Positions 12,816 through 24,100 of a stretch of 64,000 nt of DNA are shown here, piece by piece. The stretch is from Orthonyx spaldingii (lineage: Eukaryota; Chordata; Aves; Passeriformes; Orthonychidae). The stretch spans positions 1 through 64,000 of the forward strand of contig VZTJ01000298.1 of the NCBI GenBank assembly GCA_013397795.1. The letters are read 5' to 3'. The notes beneath the pieces are model-generated. The model did not search any database. It was not told the DNA's origin and worked only from the letters and a program-made list of their open reading frames with translations. Position numbers and translations under genes: made by a program. Numbering within the stretch: position 1 is the stretch's first letter; every line of letters begins with the position of its first letter.

Positions 12816-13360
12816 CTGTGCCTGGCTGGGATGGAGTTAATTTTCTTCATAGCAGCCTGAATAGTGCTGTGTTGTGGATTTGTGACTAAACTACTGTTGA
12901 TAACACAGTAATACTTCAGCTACTGCTGAACAGTGCTTGCACAGGGTGAGGACTTTCTCTTTTCCCCACTTTGCCATCAGCCCCACCCAGGGAAGAATGC
13001 TGGTGATGGTCCAGAAACATGGGAGTGGAATACAGCCAGGACAGCAGACCCAAACTGAGCAGAGGGATATTCCATCTCACACAGCATTACGCTCAGCAAT
13101 AAAACATGGAGGTAGACAAAGGAGATGTCTTCCAAGTTGGCTGCTGCTTGGAGACTGGTTGAACACTGGCCTGTTTATGGGACGTAGCCAGCAATTTTCT
13201 TTGTATTGCCTTTTTGCTTCCTCTTTGCTTCATGTATTACACTGTCTTTATCTTAACCCGCAAGTTTTCCTGCTTTTGTCCTTCCTGTTCTCTTCTCTGT
13301 CTTACTGCAGGGAGGGTGAGTGAGTGAGCAGCTGCCAGGTTGACTGGATGCTATCTGGTA
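12816..13360 (+). mobile_element. ERVL-type avian solo LTR
   Basis: The order of motifs matches the common avian ERVL LTR as I remember it: GGGATGGAGTTAATTTTCTT, TTTGTGACTA, TACTGCTGAACAGTGCTTGC, GGGATATTCCATCTCA, poly(A) signal AATAAA at 13098-13103, CTGTCTTTATCTTAACCCGC, and a final GTGAGTGAGTGAGCAGCTGC. No internal retroviral sequence adjoins it. The 128-codon open frame from 12937 lies wholly inside the element and is not a gene. Ends are approximate. Confidence 0.85.
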
Positions 13361-14236
13361 CTCCAATGTATGCCCATCAGGTGTGTAGTAAAACACATTT
13401 GATTATCAGGAACCTGCTGTTTGCTCAGCAAATCCTGCAGTCCAGTTGAACATATTGAGACCAGTCAAAGGGTTATGGCAAATAAGTGGTGTATTAGGGC
13501 AGGATAACATGACTGAAAGGACAACTCTTAACAAACATTTAGCAAACTCACAGCTATGAAAAATTTGTATACTTTCAAACATGTTTCTCTGGATCTAGTC
13601 TGGCATTCTACATCACTGGTGAATGCAAAGACTATTGTACATTTTTGAAGTTACATATTGGCCTTTCACAAAGCACTTATGTCAGTGATCCACTTAGTAA
13701 AGCAGAAAAGGGAAATTGTTACTCTGAGACCAATATGGTACCAATGGAAATGTGGAAAAGAAGAATTGCTGAAGATGAAAAGAAAAACAATGTTTTCACT
13801 CCATTCACTTCAGCATGTTAACGTATTGATATGTCATACTAGGAAAGGGGAAACCAGCATAATACTGACCACAAGGTTTACATAACTTGATTTTTGGTTT
13901 GTTTAAATACATACATTGAACTAAAACCTATTTTGAGAATATAACATATTTTGAGAATTTGATTCAGTATTTCCTGTAATGGAGTATCTAAACAATCTTC
14001 ACTAAATTGTACCAATTACTAAATACCATTATCTTTATACATATTAAACATCTTACCAGTTTGTTGTTTTGGGGTGTTTTTTAATTATTTCTTTCAAATG
14101 CCAACCCTTGCACCTTGTTAAAACTGCTATACTGAAGAAACACTTATCATGATTGTTCTGTTTCCTCTACAACCCACATATAGCCTGTGATCAACTGGCC
14201 TCTATCCTGCTCTCTCACAAGGTCATGCTTCAAGCC

Positions 14237-14285
14237 ATGAAGCAATCAAGACATTGTTTATATCCATCTATGAAGCAATCAAGAC
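14237..14285. repeat. Short direct repeat, two copies
   Basis: The 16-mer ATGAAGCAATCAAGAC occurs at 14237-14252 and 14270-14285. No function is apparent. Confidence 0.8.
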
Positions 14286-14575
14286 TTGTTCTGTGTTAGC
14301 AACCCATTTTCTCAAGTTTTTAGCACTCTGACAATAGTGAGCCAACCTCTAAGGCTTCATCAGTGGCTGTTCAATGCTTTTAAAAGTAGACAAATTCCCG
14401 ATGGCAATCCGGGTTTTCCTATGTAGTTCCTCCTTTCAACTCATTTGACTAATAGGTTTGGAAACTGGTTCTTTTAAAGGATTAAACCAGGACTTGTCTC
14501 TGTGAGTGCAATACCCAGCTCCCATCCCTGGCACCTCAGCGGCCTCCTCAGGCTGCACTGCAGTCCAGAGGATTG

Positions 14576-14775
14576 GCATAGAATTACGTTATAGTTTGGG
14601 TTGGGAGGGACGTTAAAGATCACCCAGTCCCAACCCCCTGCCTTGAGCAGGGACACCTCCTACTAGACCAGGTTGCTCAGAGCCCCACCCAGCCTGGCCT
14701 TGAACACTGCCAGGGCTGGGGCATCCTGAACTTCTCTGAGCCACCCATTCCAGCGCCGCACCAACCCCACAGTAA
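14576..14775 (-). mobile_element. CR1 LINE 3' fragment
   Basis: Read on the plus strand it runs from TTTGGGTTGGGAGGGACGTT through AAAGATCACCCAGTCCCAAC and GGTTGCTCAGAGCCCC to GAGCCACCCATTCCAG. This is the reverse complement of the CR1 3' end, 5'-truncated. It abuts the RAB5A CpG island. Confidence 0.9.
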
Positions 14776-15660
14776 ATGGAAGCTGGAAGACGCGCGGGTG
14801 GCTTCCAGAGCCTCTTCCCCTGGGCGCTGGGGAGAAGCCGGAGACAGGGAACACCCGGCTGCGGCGGCAGCAGCGGGCAGGAGAGCGGGAGGCAGCAGGA
14901 ACAAAAGGAGGCGGGGAGGAGGTGGGGAAGAAAGGGCGCCACGTGACGGGCGCGGGCCAACCGGAAGGGCACGGCGCGTGCGGGCGTGACGTGGCGGCGG
15001 CGGAAGTGCGCGAGGTGTGTGTGAGCGTGTTTTGGTCGGGGCGCAGGCGGCGGCGGAAGTCGGCGGCGGGGCTNNNNNNNNNNNNNNNNNNNNNNNNNNN
15101 NNNNNNNNNNNNNNNNNNNNNNNNNNNNNNNNNNNNNNNNNNNNNNNNNNNNNNNNNNNNNNNNNNNNNNNNNNNNNNNNNNNNNNNNNNNNNNNNNNNN
15201 NNNNNNNNNNNNNNNNNNNNNNNNNNNNNNNNNNNNNNNNNNNNNNNNNNNNNNNNNNNNNNNNNNNNNNNNNNNNNNNNNNNNNNNNNNNNNNNNNNNN
15301 NNNNNNNNNNNNNNNNNNNNNNNNNNNNNNNNNNNNNNNNNNNNNNNNNNNNNNNNNNNNNNNNNNNNNNNNNNNNNNNNNNNNNNNNNNNNNNNNNNNN
15401 NNNNNNNNNNNNNNNNNNNNNNNNNNNNNNNNNNNNNNNNNNNNNNNNNNNNNNNNNNNNNNNNNNNNNNNNNNNGGGCTGGGCCCGGCAGAGCGGGGAT
15501 CCTCCCCTGCGTGCGGGCGCTCCTGCGGAGAGGGGTTGCTGTCTGGGGCCAGCCGTGAGGGCTGCTCCCCTCGAGCTGCCAGCGAGATGTGGAAGGGGAG
15601 GTTGGGTGATGGGTGCCTCGCTTTCCCTTTCACTTGCGGCTGGAAGGAGGACTGTGAACT
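14776..15660. promoter_or_regulatory. RAB5A: CpG-island promoter of RAB5A, interrupted by an assembly gap
   Basis: A very GC- and CpG-rich stretch before the gap, with promoter motifs clustered at 14940-15060: an E-box CACGTG at 14940-14945, ETS-type CCGGAAG at 14961-14967, a CRE-like TGACGTGG at 14987-14994, and two further CGGAAGT ETS-type sites near 15001 and 15054. GC-rich sequence resumes after the gap. RAB5A has a noncoding first exon in other vertebrates; it must lie here or in the gap, but I cannot place it. Confidence 0.75.
15074..15475. other. Assembly gap of 402 N
   Basis: Runs of N inside the RAB5A CpG island. Frames of 200 to 336 codons reported across it are artefacts of translating N. 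Confidence 0.99.
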
Positions 15661-18600
15661 AGGTGGGAAGTAAAATACTCCCGACAAGGCGTCGCCATCG
15701 GGGGGATTGCGACAGGCCTAGTATGCTGGATATCTTCTGCGTCGCATTGAATTGGAACTAGACACAAAGCTAGGGTAGGGTGGAGGAACAAACCTGAGGT
15801 TTTTTATGTTTTAGAGGAGAGCTGAATTGCATACAAACTATCAAAATGTTCCAAACAGGGCCACGAAAGGTTGTTCTCTCAGCATTTTTGATGATCTTTT
15901 CTTCTACTTTATACCTCTTTCAGAGCTTGGGGATGGAAATGAGAGGCTAAATGGCTAATTAAACAGCTGAAATGAATCAGTTTCTTTCATGTAAGGTTCA
16001 GGCCAAGTAAAAATATTGGCATTTTTTATTTTTTTCCAGTTTTATAGTGACTGTTCAGAGTTACAGTCAGGCTAGATTGCATGTAGGTATTGTTCTTCCA
16101 TAATGAGAAATACCAGGCAAAGGTAGATGTTGGCTGAAGTGAGGTGGCTAGAGACAATGGTATTATAGTCATCACTTACATTTCCTGTATGGTAAACCAG
16201 TTTATCTGAAAGCAATTGATACCAGTCATCATTCAGATGAGCCTATGAGATGGCTATTACCTTTAATTGGAGGGCTATGGTTTTTTGCAACGACTGTGTT
16301 GATGCATTTGTTTAACTTACAGTCTCATTATGTTTCAATATAAACTGGCTTCGATGTGACGAGCGTTTTGCTAGTTGTCCCTGTCACTCTCTTGAACACT
16401 GCAGTCAGGTGTCACACTAATTCTGCTGAACCTGGAAAGAAATAACAGAAAATTCAGTTAGTAGGAGTGGCTAATCTATAAGGTTTTTTAGTTACCGCTT
16501 TTTAAAACATTCAAGAATGTCCAGTATAAAGAATTTTAAAGTAGATAGATAATGGTTGCAGCCTCAGCATTGTATGCTTTGTGTCTGCTAATGAAGTGTA
16601 CAAAAGTTTATTAGTAAGAAACACTGTTGTTTGCTGTGAGATATAAAAGTGGTGGAATGTTCCAGTTTTAAATTTATCGCAAATTTTTCGTGTGCTTTGT
16701 ATTTGATAATGCACTTAATCACATTAATTGTAGGAACAGTGCTCACTGTCTTAATCTCTTCAGTAGGCTGGCTTTTGTCACCAGTGTTACTTTGATACTT
16801 CTGTATTAGCTGTCTTGTAGTTGAAAATAGGCCAGTACCTATGCTTACATGACTGAATTATGCCATTAAATTGTGAGTTTGTAGCTATTGGCTGGGGCCA
16901 TTGGTATTTTGTACACAGACTCAAGCATAATAATATTTGTGTTTGATCTGTTAAAGTACTTAGGACTCTTTAATAAATAAAACTCAGACTATCTAACAGC
17001 ATACAAATTTTTCTTCTGGAGTGATGAGAATACCCAGCATCTGGTAAATTAGTTGGTGGGGTTACCAGGAGTACTTGGCTGCTATATGCTCCAAGCTTTG
17101 TGTTCTGGCATTTCAGCGTGAACCTGCTGTGTCTTGGGGGGGGTATTCAGGAGAAGAGTGCAAGTTCCTACTTAACAGAGTGACCTGTGTGTTTGTAGTG
17201 CCCAAGACTGCAAAATAGAGTTCTTATGTTAAACTCTGTAAAAGTAAGAAATATTCCTTTATTTCCATCCATGTGAAGCCATCCATGTCAGAAATTTTTA
17301 TAGTATTTTCTTTAGCAGATTTTTATATGAGTAGATCCCTTGCATAATTCCCATATGTATCAGTTTAAGAACTTGTTTCAAGTCAAGCAGTTGTGTACTT
17401 GCTTTTGAGTAGGTGAATGAAAATTATCAAGGTTTCCTTTCTTTATATATTCCTAACATATTGATTACATTGCATACAAAATTGGGAGGGGAGGAGAAGG
17501 GGAGGCATATTAGTGGGTTTCCAGGAAATTTTCACCAGAGCTGAGTTTGCAGTGTATATGTAGGGTACTTGAGTGTAGTATTCCTCCCAGGTTCCAGGTT
17601 TGTATTTTACTGATGAATTAAGGAATAAGAGAATGAATGTGACCTGAGACTTGGAGTGTGCAAGGAAGACTGTAGCAGTGAAATCTACTTCTGAATCTTT
17701 GTGAGGCATTCTGTGCTCAGCTCACAGCTGTGAAAAGTACAGGCCAAAACCGTTCTGAAGTGGCTGTGTCAAACTGCAGTGCTGCTTCTCTTCAGATTAA
17801 GCAGATACTTCCCTTGCTTACTGTGTATCTATGCTGCCATGTTGTGAACTTTAACTACAGAATTTCAGCATCATCTGATACTTCAAAAGATGATGATTTC
17901 CATATACACTTATAGAAGGTGTTAGTGACTTTTTTAATATGTCAAAGTCATCTGGATGTGCTCTACCAGGTTTTCAGTCTTGCATTTTTTTTATCCTGAG
18001 CTGTTGAAAAGTGGGTGGTATGACTAGTAGGCTTTATTATTAATTTATTAGATGTATTGATGTGACTGTTGAATGAATGAGGTTTGCAGTATGTCTCTTC
18101 AATGGCTTTCCTCTCAGGTACTGTGGTCTGCTATCAGCTTGACAGCTGGTTATTTTTGTACATGGTATCTGAGTGTCTAGAATGATTTCGGGGGAGGGAT
18201 GTTGTAAGAGTGTAAACTTTGAAGTTCTCTGATAACTACAGCTTCTGTAGCTTGGGCATCTATAAAAATTGAACTAGATATTTTTCTTGATAGCCTGTGC
18301 CAGCTTTGTGTTCTGAAGTAGTTTCATAAGGGGTAGTAATTACTGGTTTGTAAGTGATAAAAATCTGAATTAACTACAAGCTGTAAATGCTCACATGAAA
18401 CTGATAAATATTATGTGAGTTAAATCAGTCTTGCTTGTTTTTCTCTCATACCTCTTCGTGCTCTCAGTATGGGAAACAGCAAGCAAAAAAGTAGTCATAG
18501 TGAGTAACCTGTGCAGTGGCTTGGTTTCCTCACTGTGTGTCATCCAGAAGTCACTTGCTCCCAGGAGTACAAAGTCACACAGTCATTGGATGTTGTCTTT

Positions 18601-20894
18601 ATGTCTTTATGAATGCTGCAGAGTTTGGAAAAACATGGGATGTATTAAGATTAAAGGGTTTAAAATTATTTCGTGGTTGTCCAAACACACTGAAATGCTA
18701 CAGCAAACAGATGGGTCTTTTTTCATTTTAAAGCAGAAATAACTTAATTGTCTTCATTACTTTTCCAAAGGAAAAGATAAACAAATGGCTAACAGTATTC
18801 TGACCCACCTATATTTTGGTTATGCCTTGCTGCCTTTTCTATTGTAGTGCAATTAGGAAGATATTAGCTGTTGTCACTGATCCATTTTTATCCAAATCAC
18901 TCCACAACTTCTGAAGCATATTTCAGCAGCATGGAGGGGGAAGAGTCTTGCCTGAGAACCAACACACTAGTACTGCAAAATTGTTGTTTTATGGTGTAGG
19001 GATGAAAGGTCTGGTATTTTTAGAACAACTGGATCCATTCCTGTATTCTCAAATAGTCCACCAAAATTAATGAATAAGAATCTTAGTATAGGATTAACAT
19101 GGTACTTAATAAGAATGATGGTAGGATTTGCAGGGGTTTTTTTGCTTCATTCTTTTGCTGTGGAACACTTTCACGTGTTTCTATGAACATATAGCTAAAA
19201 TGTGATACTTAATAGATTATGTTGTACAACTAAAATTTTAAAAATATTTTTTTAAGTGTGATGTAATAGTCAAATAGAACACCAACTCAGGATGGAATGC
19301 AATACTGTTATATTCTACCTCGAAGAAGGTAAACTATTTTGAGAGATATGAGAAAAAGAGCAACATGAGCAAATAGAAGTGTCTCTGAGATGTTGAAAAT
19401 ATTTTTTGAGAACTGTATTCTGTTTACAATGAGAAATAGAATATCTGTTTTTCAGCTGTTACTCAATAAATACTAAGATTTTTTCAATAAAAAATAAAAT
19501 TTCTGTTCTCATTTATTCCATGAATATTAGTTTGTAAGGGAGTATCTTACTTATCTTTCCAGGAAAGAAGGTTCTTCAGGACTTGGATTGAGGGAAAGGG
19601 AGAGTTAGAAAAGAGAAGGAAGGCTTAGCATCTGAGCTAGGCCTGTAGCAAGCTGGAATGCTGAAGTACCTGATCCATGTGCTAAGGGGTTTGAAATAGG
19701 AAGATGACTAAAGACTACTGCTTGGTTTAAAATGTAGTTGCTTTACCAAAAGGAATAAAGAACAGGAAGTCTTTTGAAACTATTATGTTTGCTTACTTTT
19801 TTGAAATATATGTATAAAAGCCATATTTTTTGTGTTAGGAGCATGTACTTTAACCTGACTTGCATCCTCGATGTTAGAAAAGCTGTATCCCCACAGAGTG
19901 TGCTCAATTCAAATAAATAATCAGCTGGAGTAGGACCATAGTATAGGCTGCTTTTGGGGTGTCTTTTGTTTTGTACCTACTGTTAAGTGTGTAAAAGCAT
20001 AAGTATTAGGGTCAGAAGTGATACCATCAGAGTCTAAAGGCTTCCCTGTCCATATGAATAAGTGATGTGGATGAGGGTTTTTTAAGCAGCTGGAAAGAAG
20101 AGTAGTCAGACTAAGCAATATGCTGTTTATACTTGTTCTTAACAAAGACCTCTGTTGTTAATATTCATCTAGGATATGTGTAAGTATTGGAAGTAGAAAT
20201 TTATCATCATATGGTAGTTCTCTGGTGGCTTGTACAAAGCGGCCTGGAATACTTACTGGTCAATACAATTGGTTTTCATATGGAAGGCTTCACTTTTGCT
20301 TCTCAGTACAATTGTTAATTAGAGAGGGTATTAATGTGAAGGGTTTGTATGTGAAGATCTGTACTTTTGTTTAAGGAAATTGTGTTTGATAAATGTGGTA
20401 GAAGTGAATTGATGAACTACACTTGCAAAAAATTTACTGTGGTGTTTGAGTTTTCCCCATTTGCTCAGTTTTTTAGCATCCTTCAGTGGTGCTGACTTTG
20501 GAATATTGGTTAGCAATAGCACAATATTTAAAAGTTATTGCTTCTTGTAATTTGTTATTTTACTGATAATTTGAAGGTCTGACTGTTGTGTTAGACATCA
20601 GTCTTGATTTCCTAAGAAATAACAGGACGCTGAGGTCTTGCAAAAAGAAACATAATTGGATTTTGATGTCCTAATTTGAAGCTTTAATGGGAAGACTAGG
20701 TGTTGAAGAAGATAACTGATTCATGGGTCATAAATTCTGGCTATACTTGATAACTTACCTGTGATGGTACCTGTACCAGATTGTTGACTGGTAAATACTG
20801 GCTCAAGTTATTTACAATCTATATTGCATTAGTGAATGAGACTTTTCTTATTTGGTTTGTAAATCTAATGCACCCACTGTCTTTTCACAAATAG
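15661..20894 (+). other. RAB5A: RAB5A intron 1 (5' end not located)
   Basis: AT-rich, no coding exon seen. It ends at the acceptor CTTTTCACAAATAG at 20881-20894. Short open frames here have no recognisable content. Confidence 0.7.
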
Positions 20895-21147
20895 GTTGTT
20901 ACTGATAGAAGAACCAGGATTCAGATCTCAGTGGAACTTGCTTTCAAAAGCTGTTGAAACAAAGGACTGCTTTCTAATTTGGACATGGCTAATCGAGGAG
21001 CAACAAGGCCCAACGGGCCCAATGCTGGAAATAAAATTTGCCAATTCAAACTAGTACTTTTAGGAGAGTCTGCAGTTGGCAAATCAAGTTTGGTGCTTCG
21101 TTTTGTAAAAGGACAGTTTCATGAATTTCAAGAAAGTACGATTGGAG
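20895..21147 (+). CDS. RAB5A: RAB5A exon 2 (90-base 5' UTR plus first coding part)
   Basis: Acceptor ending at 20894, untranslated to 20984, ATG at 20985, and donor GTGAGA at 21148. Coding 20985-21147 gives residues 1-54 and one base of Gly/Ala phase. Contains the P-loop. Confidence 0.95.
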
Positions 21148-24100
21148 GTGAGAAAATTATCCTGTTAATTTGTTTCATGTTAAGTTTTTATATTGTCCTT
21201 GCCCTTGAAAACCTTTCATGCACTGACACTTCTAGAGTGGGTCATTGACAGCAAGGATCAAATCTGAGCCCTGTGTTAGTAATTGAGAACTGTAACTTTC
21301 TAAGTTAAATATAATTGGCACAAGGCTGTAGCAAACATCTTTTTCATATGGAGGTAGTAAATGTGTATTTGAACTGCATAGTTTTGAAACCTGGGCTCAA
21401 TGTTACATTTTGTTTCTGAGTGAATTTATGGCTTTTTTAACTGTGCTGTATGCTTAGTGCACAAAATAACTGCTTAAAAAGAATTATGAGCTTAGTTTCT
21501 ATGAAAAAAAAAACCCAACAAACCAGCATTGCATCTTCCAAAAAGCTTGTGTTTGTCATTTGTGCATGCTGACTTTGCTTTTGATTTTGGAGAACTTGCT
21601 ACATTTCTGGATATATTACTGTGATAGTAATCACAGAATTTATTGTGCTGTCTTTCCATTTTGTGACTTCAAACAAAACAGGTGCCGGCTACTAGAATTA
21701 AAAAAAAATCTGTTTAACTGTGAACATATTTTATCACACTCTTCCCCTTGGCAGATTTCTTAAGTTACATTGAGTTATTTGTGCTTTGAGCTGTATTCCT
21801 CCTTCGATAAATTTAAACACATCTTAAAACTACCTAACAGCATAGAGACTTAAAAAAGTATGGATTTTATGAATTGATAAATACTCTCCTGTGGTTGCTG
21901 CTGCAGCTTGCATGAGTCAGTCTGTTCCATTGTAATACTTATGTGAAGGCCTTTCAGTGGCCTCTATGTGTCATCACACACCAACAGTTGTTGAAATGTA
22001 AAAACTCTACAAAGCTTACAAAAAGAAATACAAGCTGAATTTCACTGCTTTCTTCTTTCCCCCTATTTCTAGCTGTTACATGTGTTTATTTTTTGTATCT
22101 GTCAGCATAAATAGAGAACCACACATTTTCTACTTTAGCAGTCTTACTAATGGTCACTTTTGGCTTTGTGCATTTTATCATGGCTTAAAGATAGGTGTTG
22201 ATATGAAAGTTTCTGTATTCTCTGATACACAGTTTTGTGGCAATACGGAGAATATTCTCAAAGATGTGTAGTGAATTAACTTTTCAATATCAACAAGGTT
22301 TTTAGTTTAAAAAAACTGGTAAAATTAAGTGAAATTCATTTTTCCATTTCAGTGATCTCCAATTCATTTAACCTCTGTTTAGTTTTTTCTTGTTTTAGTG
22401 TTTTGGGATAATCCAAACCCTGTTACACTGTTCAAAATCTAAACAAAGGTTAAACAAGAGCCCAAGTTCAAGTTCAGATATATAAGGTTTGGTGTAATCT
22501 GTATTAACTTGTGCCTCTTTTATATAAAATAGAAACAAGGAAATGCTATATAATACAGCTGAGAGCTATTAGATGGAGCAATTTTGGGATTCAGAAAAGT
22601 TTCTATAGAGAAAGCTGTCTAATTGTGTGGCTTGTAGTTGCCTAAGGCATAATTTTCTTTGTATACAGAAGGGCCTTTTAACAAAGAGAGGCTTATGTGC
22701 ATTGTGAATCTAGATAAAAACATCTGAAAGGGAGTGGAGTTCAAGGCAGGCATGTTGGATGGTGGTATGGTTTTGCCACTTCAGGCTAGTGTAGCAAGAC
22801 CTGTTAGTTCCTTCAGACAAAAGTATGGCTGTTAAAGATGATAGACTTTCAGATAATTAACACAGATGATTAATTGTAAATTTACTATGGCCTTGGCAAG
22901 ATCAAAGAAAGTTATCTTTTTTTGCAGAAATTAACTGGCATTTTAAAGTGGTTGAAATGTTCCTTTTGACAGAAACAAGAGGACTGTGTAGAATAAACCA
23001 CTTGTTTCATTCTCTTTGCAAGTACATACCTTCATTTTTGGAGTGTAGGTACATTTTTCTGTTAAGAGAATAATGTCTGTGAGAACTTCAAAATCCACTT
23101 GCTTAGCGTCTTGTCTCTGCCTTGGATAAATATAATATTGAGCTGGTTCTGGGGAGGAAGCCCTTAGTTTAGTGCAGGATGTATAGTGTTTTTCCACTTT
23201 ATTTTGGTTCTGCGCTGCTTAGGAAGCTGCCAAGTGGGGCCTCTTTTACCAGTGTTCGGATATGTAGCATTCAGAGAGATTTATGTTGATTTAACATTGG
23301 AACATCAAAGCCTTTACCTTCTCCAGCCTGCCTGCTCATCTGTGATGGATGCAAATACCCCTGAAGCAGGAGCACCTGACCACTTAAGGCATCAGCTTCT
23401 GGTCACAGTATAACCCCAGCTGGCAACTAAGTACCCTGCAGCTGCTGCTCACAGCCGAGACAGGGACACTGCTGTATGCTAGTTACAATGTCCTTTACAG
23501 AGCAACTTTGGCTTCATTTTGGTTTCTGTAATGAGTTGAACATTGTAGCAGTTTTGGAATGATTCAGAGGCTGTGATGTCTCAGAGCATGTAGGACAGCA
23601 TAACATCCCAGGTATGCAAGAGTTATGGGTCAGTGTCTCTGCAGACATTCGATTTAAATTGGCCACAGTCTGTCAGTGTGCCCAGTGACCAGAGTTCACT
23701 TCAGCTAAGTAGTGGGCTTCCCTTAGTTTTGTAATACTGATTTCTGTGTTGTGTGGGTACTCACTTCCATACTTCTGATTGTACCTCAATCTGAATGGAA
23801 AAGTTTTACTAAGAGTAACTGCTTGAATACTTGGAATGAGTTACGTAGTATTTTCTGTAACTGAAAGACCATTATTTATGGTAATGCATTCAGCTGTAGT
23901 AGCAATGGCTGGAAGTTTCCCTGAAACTGCAGGCTGTTGAAATTATGCTGAAATAAATTCTTGAGATCACTTGCAAAGTCAAAAATATAGCTGCTTTGAG
24001 AACAAGAACTTATAAGATGTGCTTCTTTCTTCCAGACCTGTTAGCTAAGGTGAAGTTATCTGGAGCTGAAAATTGTCGTTTTAAGATGCTATTCAAGTAA

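Noticed and set aside
12937..13323. 128-codon plus-strand open frame
   Set aside because: Lies entirely within an ERVL-type LTR, which is noncoding.
14677..15687. Long open frames on both strands (up to 336 codons) across the first gap
   Set aside because: More than a third of each is translated N, and the rest is CpG-island and CR1 sequence.
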